Positions 35,477-45,008 of a stretch of DNA of 64,000 nt are shown here, piece by piece. The DNA lies in contig NZ_OY781390.1 in assembly GCF_963676665.1 (NCBI RefSeq), positions 88,612 through 152,611 on the forward strand, given 5' to 3'. Each line of letters opens with the position of its first letter. Within the stretch, counting starts at the first letter, position 1. Under the pieces are notes generated by a model. The model saw only the letters and a list, made by a program, of their open reading frames with translations, was not told the origin of the DNA and ran no database searches. This DNA is from an uncultured Tolumonas sp. (GTDB taxonomy: Bacteria > Pseudomonadota > Gammaproteobacteria > Enterobacterales > Aeromonadaceae). The translations under genes and the position numbers were made by a program.

Positions 35477-35525
35477 ATAGGCTGCTTATAAAGTCAGAAC
35501 AACAATAGCCAAGAAGTAAATTTGT

Positions 35526-35960
35526 TCACATAGGAACGCAGCCCTCCAGAAGCAAGCAATAAACATACCTAAACCTGAAAAATAACGTTACCAGCAGGTA
35601 ATAAGTCAGAATAGCCAAACCGACTCCTGCTACGTCAAATGATGGAATGGGCCCCATTCGAAGGTCAACACCGGTGACGCCGGATAAAGTGATACGTGCT
35701 GGTGTACGTGTGTCGCTGACACCGCGCAATGAGGCCGACAACATTACCACTGTCCAGATGAGTGGCGATGTCATAAACACAATATTTGAATATGAAAGCG
35801 CAGCAGTCAGCGATAGTCCTGAAACGCCCATCGCGCGATACAAGGCCGGGCCACCAATTAGCAATGCCCCAGTAAAAAGCAGTCCTATTACTAGAGCAAT
35901 ACCATGCCAAATCAAGGATTGGACCTCCTCTGTTCTCCCAGCACCAAATGCTCTTGCCAA
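35526..35960 (-). pseudogene. MATE-family efflux protein, internal fragment
   Basis: About 144 residues resemble the C-terminal half of MATE transporters: ARAFGAGRTEEVQSLIWHG, then SNIVFMTSPLIWTVVMLSASLRGVSDTRTPARITL and a run of helices. Complete MATE proteins have about 450 residues. Here the N-terminal part is absent and likeness begins exactly where the outer-membrane factor gene ends its own homology. The fragment overlaps that gene in another frame. I regard it as the relic of a deletion. Confidence 0.75.
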
Positions 35961-37381
35961 CCACCACCCAGAGCCTTAAATGCAGCGACAGCAGCGTTTG
36001 CCGACTCAGCTTGTGCCAGAATTTGTCTATCCGATACTTGCAATAAGTTTTCGTCAACTTGCAGGACCTCAATCATGCTGACAGTCCCTTTCTGGTAAGC
36101 AGAAAATGAGGCTTTGCGAGCACGGCTGAGTGCATCAACGCCTTGCGCCAGCATGGTTGCTTGTTGTTCTCGCTTCACTAATGTTGAGAATGAGTCTTCC
36201 ACATCTTCAGCAGCTCTCAGAACAGCAAGTCGATAGGCCGCGAGCATCTCTGCTTCACGTCCTTTCGCCTGCGCTATCTGGGCGTCGATTCGACCAAAAT
36301 CAAATAACCGCCAGCGTAAACCGAACACGCCAGCAGCTTGTTCCGCACCGCCGGTAAATAAATTGCCTTCTGCTATAGATGTTGAGCTACCAATTAGGCC
36401 ACTTAGAGATAGCTTAGGGTAGTATTCTGCGATCGAGGCACCAATCTTCGCATTTGACGCTGCAAGATGACGTTCGGCGATGATGAGGTCTGGTCGGCGA
36501 GTGATCAATTCACCAGGCGTTCCCATTCCCGTGATCTTCGGTGTAACAGGAATAGGTGCCAGTGTGGTCAGTTCTGCCCTGTGTGTACCAGGGGGAGTAC
36601 CTAACATCACGTCCAGCGCGTTCAGCGCTGCATCTAGGCCTGCTTCCAAGGCCGGTTCGGAAGCCTGGACCTGCGCGAGCGAGGCTTGGGACAGCTGAAC
36701 TTGACGCTCTGCTGCCAACCCCTTGTTATAAAGAAGAGTGGTGAGGGCGAGCATTTGTTGCTGCGTTTCTACCTGCTTGTGGGCAATGTTAAGCCGGGTT
36801 TGTAGTGCACGAATATTAATGTAGATGCCAGCTGTCTGCGCTGCTACAGCCAGTCGTGTGGCTGCTACTCCGGCTGAGGTGGCTTGATATTCAGCCTGTG
36901 CGGCTTCTCGGTCTCGACGCAGGCCGCCAAACAGGTCAAGTTCCCAACTCGCGTTCAGGTTAGCTTCGTAACTATTTCCATGACGATCAAAAGCCGGAGA
37001 AGAGCTCAAAACCTGGCCTAATGGCGTTTCTACAGATTGATAGGAACGAGCAGCCTGCCCGGAGACGTTTCCAGATGGAAGCATGGCGGCAGTTGCTGCA
37101 CCGAGACTTGCTTGGGCTTGAGCTAATCGCGCTGCTGCTTGTGCCATGTCAAGATTTTGCTTCAGTGCAATGGTGATATATCGAGTCAACTGCTCGTCAC
37201 CAAACCTTTCCCACCAAGCGTTGAGATCAGCATCGTCGATAGTGTCTTGCTTTTCTAACGATGATTGTCCAAAGAAGTGCTTGGGAGTGGAAAGTTGTGG
37301 GGGGGTATAGTCAGGCCCAACAGCGCAACCGGTCAGCAAACTAGTTACGACAAGCATTAAGGATGAATATTTTAGCAACAT
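35912..37381 (-). CDS. RND efflux outer-membrane factor lipoprotein (OprM/NodT type) with altered C-terminus
   Basis: The 489-residue lipoprotein (signal ending LLTGC, then AVGPDYTPP) has two outer-membrane-efflux repeats, with LNASWELDLFGGLRRDREAAQAEY in the first half and LRWRLFDFGRIDAQIAQAKGREAEMLAAYRLAVLRAAEDVE in the second. It forms the outer-membrane channel. Family members usually stop soon after LGGGW; here the chain adds QEHLVLGEQRRSNP by reading out of frame into the MATE relic. It is divergent from tetR and the adaptor/pump genes and shares their operator-like sites. Confidence 0.92.
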   Translation of the reverse strand: MLLKYSSLMLVVTSLLTGCAVGPDYTPPQLSTPKHFFGQSSLEKQDTIDDADLNAWWERFGDEQLTRYITIALKQNLDMAQAAARLAQAQASLGAATAAMLPSGNVSGQAARSYQSVETPLGQVLSSSPAFDRHGNSYEANLNASWELDLFGGLRRDREAAQAEYQATSAGVAATRLAVAAQTAGIYINIRALQTRLNIAHKQVETQQQMLALTTLLYNKGLAAERQVQLSQASLAQVQASEPALEAGLDAALNALDVMLGTPPGTHRAELTTLAPIPVTPKITGMGTPGELITRRPDLIIAERHLAASNAKIGASIAEYYPKLSLSGLIGSSTSIAEGNLFTGGAEQAAGVFGLRWRLFDFGRIDAQIAQAKGREAEMLAAYRLAVLRAAEDVEDSFSTLVKREQQATMLAQGVDALSRARKASFSAYQKGTVSMIEVLQVDENLLQVSDRQILAQAESANAAVAAFKALGGGWQEHLVLGEQRRSNP

Positions 37382-37408
37382 ACATTTACCGATGGTTGAT
37401 AGGATTAT

Positions 37409-37432
37409 GTGACTATATTACTAATTAGTCAC
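37409..37432. promoter_or_regulatory. TetR-type operator, divergent promoter region
   Basis: GTGACTA and TAGTCAC, ten bases apart, lie between the outer-membrane factor start and tetR. The half-sites match those of the longer palindrome at 38125-38152, so one regulator probably binds both. Confidence 0.6.
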
Positions 37433-37500
37433 TCGTTGTCAATCTAACCATGCGGAGTTAAAATCACAGAACGTATCTATGAAAGCCAGAGAAAAAGATC

Positions 37501-38118
37501 ATGAGCGAAGAACACACAAGTCCTGCGGTGAATCGGGGCCCAGCTGATCACGATGTGCGGGATCAGATTGTTGTTGCAGCAACAGAACATTTCAGCCGCT
37601 ATGGCTATGGGAAAACAACGGTATCCGACCTTGCAAAATCCATTGGATTTTCAAAGGCATATATTTACAAATTTTTTTCTTCCAAGCAGGCAATTGGCGA
37701 AAGTATTTGTACAAATTGCATAGACAAGATAGAGGCTGATATTCGAAGAGCAATTGAAGAGGCAGATCAGCCGCCCGAGAAGCTGCGCCGCATGTTTAAA
37801 GAGATTGTTCAGGCCAGTCTCCGTTTATTCACTGGTGATAGAAAGCTCTATGAAATCGCCGCCTCCGCGGCAGAAGAGCGTTGGCAGGTTACAATCATCT
37901 TTGAACAAAACATCAAGATGTTACTTCAGAATATCCTCCAGGAAGGGCGTCAAACGGGAGACTTTGAGCGTAAAACCCCCTTGGATGAAATGACCGCAGC
38001 TATTTATCTTGTTATGCGGCCCTATTTGCATCCTCTCATGTTGCAACACAACTTCGACAATATCGAAGAAGCCCCTACTCAGCTGTCTAATCTGATTCTT
38101 CGCAGTCTCGCACCATAA
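37501..38118 (+). CDS. TetR-family repressor of the efflux operon
   Basis: The 205-residue regulator has an N-terminal helix-turn-helix: QIVVAATEHFSRYGYGKTTVSDLAKSIGFSKAYIYKFFSSKQAIGESI (about 22-70). The effector-binding domain is all-helical. It sits between the divergent outer-membrane factor and the adaptor/pump genes. Inverted repeats flank it on both sides, so it should repress both units and respond to a pump substrate. Confidence 0.92.
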   Translation: MSEEHTSPAVNRGPADHDVRDQIVVAATEHFSRYGYGKTTVSDLAKSIGFSKAYIYKFFSSKQAIGESICTNCIDKIEADIRRAIEEADQPPEKLRRMFKEIVQASLRLFTGDRKLYEIAASAAEERWQVTIIFEQNIKMLLQNILQEGRQTGDFERKTPLDEMTAAIYLVMRPYLHPLMLQHNFDNIEEAPTQLSNLILRSLAP

Positions 38119-38124
38119 ATTATA

Positions 38125-38152
38125 TAGTGACCATTGACTGATATGGTCACTA
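38125..38152. promoter_or_regulatory. TetR-type operator before the adaptor/pump genes
   Basis: TAGTGACCAT and its exact complement ATGGTCACTA are separated by eight bases, directly after the tetR stop and 44 bases before the adaptor ATG. It shares the TAGTGAC half-site with 37409-37432. Confidence 0.7.
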
Positions 38153-38196
38153 GAATGATAATGACCTCCTGAACAGCACTTCATGGAGGCTTATGT

Positions 38197-39312
38197 ATGT
38201 CTCGTCACAGCATACTATCAATGGCAGTTATCACTGCTTTATCGCTGGTCTTAACGGCTTGCGGCGAGGAAAAACAATCTGATCCACGTACGCAAGCACC
38301 ACTGGTTCGTACTGTATCGGTCAATGACGACAGGAACGAATCACGCTCTTTCACTGGCGTGGTGGCGGCTCGCGTGGAAAGTGATTTAGGTTTTCGAGTC
38401 TCCGGCAAGGTGCTGAAACGCCTCGTGGACACCGGGCAAATCGTGAAGCGGGGGCAAGTGTTGATGCAACTTGACCCTGTCGACCTGAAGCTTGCCGCTC
38501 ATGCTCAACAGGAATCTGTCATCGCGGCCAAAGCAAAAGTGAAACAAGCCGCAGATGATGAAGCCCGTTTCAGAGATTTACGTGGCACGGGAGCGATATC
38601 CGCTTCAGCTTATGATCAAGTCAAGGCAGCTTCAGATACCGCAGCAGCGCAGCTTCGTGCCGCTGAAGCGCAAGCTGAAGTCGCACGTAATGCAACCCGT
38701 TATGCGGACTTAGTCGCTGATGCTGACGGGACCGTGGTTGAAGCCCTTGCGGAGCCTGGTCAGGTCGTTAACGCAGGACAAATAGTCGTGCGGGTTGCTC
38801 ACGCGGGAGCGCGTGAAGCAGTTATTCAATTACCGGAAACCTTACGTCCTTCGCTGGGGTCTCTGGGTCAAGCCAAACTCTTTGGCAGAGAAGAGACGAC
38901 GTCAGTGGCAAAACTCAGACAGCTTTCAGATGCCGCAGACCCAATGACTCGTACCTTTGAGGCACGATATGTATTGGCAGGCGCACTTGGAAGTGCACCT
39001 TTAGGTTCCACGGTTACCGTTAAAATTGCAGATGAACTTCTTGTAACAAAAGATGGCCTTAAGGTTCCTATTGGCGCTTTATTCGATGCAGGTAAGGGCT
39101 CTGGCGTCTGGAATATTAATGGAAACCCTGCAAAAGTTTCGTGGCGCCCAGTCACAGTGCTCAATATTGATGATGATTCTGCCCATGTCTCAGGTCAAAT
39201 CAAGCCAGGTGATCAGATCGTGGCACTCGGTGCCCACCTGTTGCATGAGGGTGAACTGGTACGTGTGTCTGCTCCGGTGACTGCTGCCGCAATAGAAGGA
39301 GCACGCCCATGA
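38197..39312 (+). CDS. RND efflux periplasmic adaptor lipoprotein (second system)
   Basis: The 371-residue adaptor has a lipoprotein signal ending VLTAC, lipoyl half GFRVSGKVLKRLVDTGQIVKRGQVLMQLDP, a helical hairpin rich in Ala/Lys/Gln (about 105-165), lipoyl half DGTVVEALAEPGQVVNAGQIVVRV and a beta-barrel. GGAGG precedes its ATG and its stop overlaps the pump start (ATGA). It is homologous to the adaptor at 5659 but served by its own outer-membrane factor. Confidence 0.93.
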   Translation: MSRHSILSMAVITALSLVLTACGEEKQSDPRTQAPLVRTVSVNDDRNESRSFTGVVAARVESDLGFRVSGKVLKRLVDTGQIVKRGQVLMQLDPVDLKLAAHAQQESVIAAKAKVKQAADDEARFRDLRGTGAISASAYDQVKAASDTAAAQLRAAEAQAEVARNATRYADLVADADGTVVEALAEPGQVVNAGQIVVRVAHAGAREAVIQLPETLRPSLGSLGQAKLFGREETTSVAKLRQLSDAADPMTRTFEARYVLAGALGSAPLGSTVTVKIADELLVTKDGLKVPIGALFDAGKGSGVWNINGNPAKVSWRPVTVLNIDDDSAHVSGQIKPGDQIVALGAHLLHEGELVRVSAPVTAAAIEGARP

Positions 39313-42300
39313 GTGAACATCGTTTCAACCTGTCTGCACTCGCTGTACGCGAACGCGCCATCACGCTGTTCTTAATATTCCTGATCTCTGCCGCAGGTAT
39401 TCTTTCGTTCTTTCAGCTCGGGCGTGCGGAAGATCCACCATTTACGATCAAACAAATGACGATCGTCACTGCATGGCCGGGAGCGACGGCAAAGGAAATG
39501 CAAGATCAGGTCGCTGATCCGCTGGAAAAACGTATGCAGGAACTGCGATGGTACGACCGCACGGAAACCTACACACGCCCCGGTCTGGCTTTTACCATGG
39601 TTTCCTTGCGCGACGGCACCCCGCCGTCGGCAGTCCAGGAGGAGTTCTACCAAGCCCGCAAGAAGATCAGTGACGAGGCCAAGAATTTGCCTGCTGGCGT
39701 TATTGGCCCCATGGTTAATGACGAATATGCAGATGTAACGTTTGCGCTTTTTGCCCTCAAAGGCAAGGGCGAGCCGCAAAGACGGCTGGTACGCGACGCA
39801 GAAACGCTGCGCCAGCAACTGTTGCATGTTGCGGGCGTGAAGAAGGTTAACATCATTGGCGAGCAGCCTGAACGTATCTTTGTTTCCTTCTCTCATGACC
39901 GTTTGGCGACGCTGGGTGTTGCGCCGCAAGACATTTTTGCTGCGCTTAACAGTCAGAATATGCTAACCCCTGCCGGTTCCATCGAGACAAAGGGAGCACA
40001 GATCTTCGTTCGCGTTGATGGCGCGTTTGACAATCTGGAGAAGATCCGACAAACCCCGATTGTCGTGCAGGGGCGAACACTGAAATTGTCAGATGTGGCG
40101 ACCGTCGAACGAGGCTATGAAGACCCCGCGACCTTCCTGGTTCGCAACAACGGTGAACCGGCATTGTTACTGGGCATCGTGATGCGCGACGACTGGAACG
40201 GGCTCGATCTCGGCAAAGCGCTTGAAGCTGAAGTCACCAAGATCAGCGCGGAACTGCCGCTGGGAATGACGCTGACTAAGGTGACGGATCAGGCCGTTAA
40301 CATCAGCTCCGCAGTGGACGAGTTTATGGTTAAATTCTTCGTTGCTTTGCTTGTGGTGATGGTGGTGTGCTTTCTCAGCATGGGCTGGCGTGTCGGTATT
40401 GTTGTTGCGGCTGCTGTACCACTGACGCTAGCCGTTGTGTTCGTCATCATGGCGGCTAGCGGCAAGAATTTCGACCGGATCACATTGGGTTCGTTGATCC
40501 TGGCGCTAGGGCTATTGGTGGATGACGCTATCATCGCCATCGAAATGATGGTGGTCAAGATGGAGGAGGGGTATAGCCGCATAGCGGCGTCGGCTTATGC
40601 CTGGAGCCACACGGCGGCCCCCATGCTTTCCGGTACGCTGGTCACCACCGTTGGTTTCATGCCGAATGGCTTCGCGCATTCCACCGCAGGCGAATATACC
40701 AGTAATATGTTCTGGATCGTCGGTATCGCCCTGATTGCCTCCTGGGTGGTGGCGGTGGTGTTCACGCCGTATCTCGGGGTCAAACTGCTGCCCGATTTCA
40801 AAAAGATCGAAGGTGGTCATGAGGCCATCTACAACACGCCGCGCTACAACCGCTTCCGGCAGATACTAGGGGTCGTCATTGCCCGCAAGTGGATCGTCAC
40901 AGGTACGGTGATCGGCCTTTTTGTGATGGCGGTGCTTGGCATGGCGGTGGTCAAGAAGCAGTTTTTCCCGACTTCCGATCGGCCGGAAGTGCTGGTTGAA
41001 GTGCAGATGCCCTATGGCACCGCCATTGAGCAAACCAGTGCCGCAACGGAAAAGGTCGAAGCCTGGCTGGCGAAGCAGAAGGAAGCTAGGATCGTGACGT
41101 CCTACATCGGTCAGGGGGCTCCACGCTTTTTCCTGGCGATGGCGCCCGAATTACCCGATCCATCATTCGCTAAAATCGTGGTACTCGCGGGCGATGACAA
41201 GGAACGGGAAGTGCTCAAGTTCAGACTACGCGAGGCGGTTGCCGATGGGTTGGCGCCGGAGGCGCGGGTGCGCGTAACTCAGATCGTATTTGGCCCACCT
41301 TCGCCATTTCCGGTGGCCTATCGTGTCATGGGGCCAGATCCGGACACGCTGCACACGATCGCCACACAAATCGAAGGCGTCATGCATGCCAGCCCACTGA
41401 TGCGCACGGTTAACACCGATTGGGGAGGGCGCGTACCCACGCTGCATTTCACTTTGCAGCAGGATCGATTGCAAGCCGTTGGACTGACATCCAGCTCTGT
41501 CGCACAACAACTGCAATTCCTGCTCAGCGGCATTCCAATCACGGCAGTGCGTGAGGATATTCGCTCGGTACAGGTTGTTGCGCGCTCGGCAGGTAACAAC
41601 CGGCTCGACCCGGCCAAAATTGGTGATTTCACGCTGGCTGGTGCTAATGGGCAACGCATCCCGTTGTCGCAAGTGGGCTCGGTCGAGGTGCGCATGGAAG
41701 AATCGCTCATGCGCCGACGTGACCGGATGCCGATGATCACCGTGCGGGGTGATATCGCCGAAGGCTTACAACCGCCAGACGTATCGACGGCCATAAGCCA
41801 ACAACTCCAGCCCATTATGGAAAAACTGCCGAGTGCTTACCGTATCGTAGAAGCCGGCTCCATCGAAGAATCGGGCAAGGCGACGGCCGCTATGCTGCCA
41901 ATCTTCCCCATCATGCTGGCCATTACTCTGCTTATTATCATTCTTCAGGTCCGTTCGATCGCGGGAATGGTGATGGTCTTCCTGACCAGTCCGCTGGGGT
42001 TGATCGGCGTGGTACCAACGCTGCTTTTGTTCCAGCAGCCATTCGGTATCAATGCACTGGTTGGCTTGATTGCGTTGTCGGGCATCCTCATGCGCAATAC
42101 GCTGATTTTGATCGGGCAGATCCGTGAAAACGAACAGGCAGGGCTGGATCCATTCCGTGCACTTGTCGAAGCCACCGTGCAGCGCGCGCGTCCGGTGATC
42201 CTGACTGCACTGGCTGCGATCCTGGCCTTCATCCCGCTAACTCATTCGGTGTTTTGGGGCACGCTGGCCTATACGCTGATTGGTGGCACTTTAGCCGGAA

Positions 42301-42374
42301 CGATCCTGACGCTGGTGTTTCTGCCAGCCATGTACTCCATTTGGTTCAAGATCAGACCCGCTCAAGGTAGCTGA
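39309..42374 (+). CDS. RND efflux transporter permease (second system)
   Basis: The 1021-residue pump has twelve helices, TM4 motif LGLLVDDAIIAIEMM with paired Asp, and large periplasmic loops. Start FNLSALAVRERAITLFLIFLISAAGILSF parallels the pump at 6762. The gene appears clearly more GC-rich than the adaptor and regulator beside it, which suggests a separate history of the pump gene. Drugs or solvents are likely substrates, but the sequence does not tell which. Confidence 0.93.
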   Translation: MSEHRFNLSALAVRERAITLFLIFLISAAGILSFFQLGRAEDPPFTIKQMTIVTAWPGATAKEMQDQVADPLEKRMQELRWYDRTETYTRPGLAFTMVSLRDGTPPSAVQEEFYQARKKISDEAKNLPAGVIGPMVNDEYADVTFALFALKGKGEPQRRLVRDAETLRQQLLHVAGVKKVNIIGEQPERIFVSFSHDRLATLGVAPQDIFAALNSQNMLTPAGSIETKGAQIFVRVDGAFDNLEKIRQTPIVVQGRTLKLSDVATVERGYEDPATFLVRNNGEPALLLGIVMRDDWNGLDLGKALEAEVTKISAELPLGMTLTKVTDQAVNISSAVDEFMVKFFVALLVVMVVCFLSMGWRVGIVVAAAVPLTLAVVFVIMAASGKNFDRITLGSLILALGLLVDDAIIAIEMMVVKMEEGYSRIAASAYAWSHTAAPMLSGTLVTTVGFMPNGFAHSTAGEYTSNMFWIVGIALIASWVVAVVFTPYLGVKLLPDFKKIEGGHEAIYNTPRYNRFRQILGVVIARKWIVTGTVIGLFVMAVLGMAVVKKQFFPTSDRPEVLVEVQMPYGTAIEQTSAATEKVEAWLAKQKEARIVTSYIGQGAPRFFLAMAPELPDPSFAKIVVLAGDDKEREVLKFRLREAVADGLAPEARVRVTQIVFGPPSPFPVAYRVMGPDPDTLHTIATQIEGVMHASPLMRTVNTDWGGRVPTLHFTLQQDRLQAVGLTSSSVAQQLQFLLSGIPITAVREDIRSVQVVARSAGNNRLDPAKIGDFTLAGANGQRIPLSQVGSVEVRMEESLMRRRDRMPMITVRGDIAEGLQPPDVSTAISQQLQPIMEKLPSAYRIVEAGSIEESGKATAAMLPIFPIMLAITLLIIILQVRSIAGMVMVFLTSPLGLIGVVPTLLLFQQPFGINALVGLIALSGILMRNTLILIGQIRENEQAGLDPFRALVEATVQRARPVILTALAAILAFIPLTHSVFWGTLAYTLIGGTLAGTILTLVFLPAMYSIWFKIRPAQGS

Positions 42375-42413
42375 TTATTACGTCATTAATGCTCGTATTT
42401 TGAGGGAAATTTT

Positions 42414-43223
42414 ATGTCTACAACTACAAAAGTCGTCTTAGTGACAGGTGTGTCGTCAGGGATCGGGCGCGCTACCGCAGAGATGTTTTTTAAACAAGGG
42501 TGTGAAGTATTCGGTACTGTGCGCAACCTCGAAAAGGCAAAGCCGATCCCTGGTGTTAAACTGGTAGAAATGGATATTTGTGATGAAGCATCAATTCAAC
42601 GTGGAATTGAATTCATCATTGCCAAATCCAAGCGTATCGATGTTCTGGTCAACAGTGCGGGAGTCACGCTACTCGGTGCTACGGAGGAAACGTCTGTAAC
42701 CGAAGCCCAAGCATTATTTGATACTAATGTTTGGGGGATTTTGCGCACTATCCAGGCTGTGTTACCGCATATGCGTGAACAACGGTCTGGTCGCATTGTT
42801 AACATCAGTTCGGTGCTGGGATTTCTTCCGGCACCTTATATGGGATTATATTCGGCCTCTAAACATGCTGTTGAAGGGCTCTCTGAGTCCTTAGACCATG
42901 AGGTACGGGCGTTTGGCATTCGTGTCACACTTGTTGAACCTTCATTCACAAAAACCAATCTTGATATCAATGCCCCTCAGGCCATTTTCCCCATATCGGC
43001 TTATGACACAGACCGCAAAATAGTATCTCAAGCGATACAGGAAAATGTTCAGAAAGCACCAATGCCTGATGGAGTAGCAACCACTGTGGTTAATGCGGCA
43101 TTGGGTGCTTGGAAAATGCGACACACCCCCAAGGGTGAGGCTTCTCTTCTTCGGAAATTGCGTCGTTTTATGCCAGCTAATCCTGTTGATACAGGCATCA
43201 GAAAAACGTTTGGAATAAAATAG
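42414..43223 (+). CDS. Short-chain dehydrogenase/reductase (classical SDR)
   Basis: The 269-residue oxidoreductase has cofactor motif [11 protein letters not shown] near the N-terminus, NSAG, catalytic Ser in IVNISSVLG and YSASK with catalytic Tyr and Lys. It follows the pump by 39 bases with GAGGG upstream and may be co-transcribed and induced with it. The substrate is unknown. Confidence 0.9.
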   Translation: MSTTTKVVLVTGVSSGIGRATAEMFFKQGCEVFGTVRNLEKAKPIPGVKLVEMDICDEASIQRGIEFIIAKSKRIDVLVNSAGVTLLGATEETSVTEAQALFDTNVWGILRTIQAVLPHMREQRSGRIVNISSVLGFLPAPYMGLYSASKHAVEGLSESLDHEVRAFGIRVTLVEPSFTKTNLDINAPQAIFPISAYDTDRKIVSQAIQENVQKAPMPDGVATTVVNAALGAWKMRHTPKGEASLLRKLRRFMPANPVDTGIRKTFGIK

Positions 43224-43385
43224 CGCCTTGCTTAATAAGACGGGTTTATCTCGGAATATTTACGAACCAAGAGATTAAATTGTGTGGATATGCCATTTCA
43301 ACTGAGATGGCTATTTACCTCCAATCCTTAGAGGCAAAATTCGATTCAATTACAACTGCGGTCTTATTGAAACTGAAAGCGATCC

Positions 43386-43886
43386 TTAATCCGAAAGTAC
43401 TGGAGCTGGCCCCCGTTCAAGATGGGGCGTTAATACAATATAGCTGCGCGTTCCAGTGAAGCCGTCAATCGAATGAATCACTTCCAATAGATCTTCCAGT
43501 GACCGAGTATTCTGGGTTCTGACTTTTAGCAGCATGGCACTATCACCTGCTACGGTGTGAATTTCCTCTACTTCGGGAAGCGATTTCAAAGAGAGGATGG
43601 AGCGTGTTACAGCCCAACTCGACGTGTCAACATGGATGAATGCCAGTAATGGACGTCCGATTTTGTTGCAGTCCAGCTTGGCAACCGTACCCGTAATAAC
43701 GCCCTCACTCTTAAGCCGTTTGACCCGCTCATGTACAGCCGGTGCAGAAAGGTGCAGTTTGCTTCCAAGGTCTGCATAGCTTAGTGAGGCGTCCTCCGCC
43801 AGGATGGCTAATAATTTTCGGTCCTTCGCATCCAATTTCGGCTGTTGGAACAGTTTTGTCTGAACTTCATTCGCATCTTTTTCCAT
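43386..43886 (-). CDS. Lrp/AsnC-family regulator
   Basis: The 166-residue regulator has an AsnC helix-turn-helix (LDAKDRKLLAILAEDASLSYADLGSKLHLSAPAVHERVKRLKSEGVITG) and a C-terminal RAM/effector domain (VAGDSAMLLKVRTQNTRSLEDLLE). It is divergent from the lysE gene, the usual pairing in which an Lrp-type protein controls an amino-acid exporter. Its present partner is interrupted by an IS21-family element. Confidence 0.92.
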   Translation of the reverse strand: MEKDANEVQTKLFQQPKLDAKDRKLLAILAEDASLSYADLGSKLHLSAPAVHERVKRLKSEGVITGTVAKLDCNKIGRPLLAFIHVDTSSWAVTRSILSLKSLPEVEEIHTVAGDSAMLLKVRTQNTRSLEDLLEVIHSIDGFTGTRSYIVLTPHLERGPAPVLSD

Positions 43887-44122
43887 TCGGAGAAGACCTC
43901 TTGAACTGCTAATTTTATAAGGCGATTATCACTATATCCATTATAAAATTCAAAAGATAAAGGCTGTATGCAAAATATTAATCGAGTTTTTTTGTTTATG
44001 CGCTACGTCAAAACAAGCGAAACAAAAGATTTACTGTGTTTGAAATTAGCTTTCATGAGCCGGACCGTGCCCGAAATTTTTGGTGATTACAGGAGAGCGA
44101 CACAACACCAGGAATGGAGTAT

Positions 44123-44158
44123 ATGAATATTACAGCGCAGAATTTGAGCTCCTTTCTG
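44123..44158 (+). pseudogene. lysE-type exporter gene, 5' fragment cut by IS21-family element
   Basis: The ATG at 44123 (GGAG upstream) opens 12 codons, MNITAQNLSSFL, before the element starts. Joining this to 46639 with one copy of the target repeat restores SSFLLLAIVMSVTPGPNNLMVLF in frame. The original protein would have 200 residues. Confidence 0.85.
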
Positions 44159-44219
44159 TGTTGATTTGCGCTTAAAACTGACCCACTTTTTGCGTTGAAT
44201 TTTGACCCACCCTAATTCA

Positions 44220-45008
44220 CTATTTTACGGGTTTGGGTTGTGGATAAACCGGTGTCTTTTTCTCCTTTTTCCCCTTGGTTGAACTTTCTTTAAAACGATA
44301 GCTGTCATTCCCAGTTTCAACAATATGGCAATGGTGTGTCACCCGATCTAACAGGGCTGTTGTCATCTTCGCATCACCAAATACATTCGACCATTCCGCA
44401 AAATTCAGATTGGTCGTGATGATCATGCTGGTACATTCGTATAGTTTACTCATCAAGTGAAAGAGTAAGGCGCCACCCGTTTGACTAAAGGGTAAGTAAC
44501 CCATTTCATCCAGTACAACTAAGTCGGTGTGCATCAATCTGGCCGCGATTTGTCCTGCTTTGCCTTGCTGTTTTTCTTTCTCCAGCGCATTCACCAATTC
44601 AATGGTCGAAAAGAATCGAACGCGTCGGTGAAACTGTTCAATGGCCTGTATCCCGATGGCGGTAGCAAGATGGGTTTTACCGGTTCCCGGGCCGCCCACT
44701 AAAACCACATTTTGTGCATTATCCATAAAGTCACCTTGGCATAGTTGCCGGATAAGCGCCTCATTAGCCATGCTCTCAGTAAAGTTAAAACCATTCACAT
44801 CTCGATAGGCAGGAAACTTAGCGGCTTTTAATTGATAGGCCACCGAGCGAACTTCTCGCTCTGCCAGTTCTGCTTTCAATAAATGATCTAATACCGTGAT
44901 GCTGGCCTGAAATGCCGGTGAGTCTTGTTCCGCAAGATCTGCCAGCGCGTGAGCCATGCCATATAACTTCAGTGATTTAAGTACGGGGAGCATGGCATTA
45001 GTGAGCAT
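44220..45008 (-). CDS. istB: IS21-family transposition helper ATPase IstB
   Basis: The 262-residue AAA+ ATPase has Walker [10 protein letters not shown] and Walker [18 protein letters not shown], followed by [34 protein letters not shown], standard for IstB. It selects target DNA and activates the IstA transposase. It overlaps the istA end by 11 bases. Confidence 0.95.
   Translation of the reverse strand: MLTNAMLPVLKSLKLYGMAHALADLAEQDSPAFQASITVLDHLLKAELAEREVRSVAYQLKAAKFPAYRDVNGFNFTESMANEALIRQLCQGDFMDNAQNVVLVGGPGTGKTHLATAIGIQAIEQFHRRVRFFSTIELVNALEKEKQQGKAGQIAARLMHTDLVVLDEMGYLPFSQTGGALLFHLMSKLYECTSMIITTNLNFAEWSNVFGDAKMTTALLDRVTHHCHIVETGNDSYRFKESSTKGKKEKKTPVYPQPKPVK

Noticed and set aside
41226..41815. 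Long minus-strand frames of 148 and 165 codons
   Set aside because: They are antisense to the GC-rich RND pump gene, where long shadow frames are expected.
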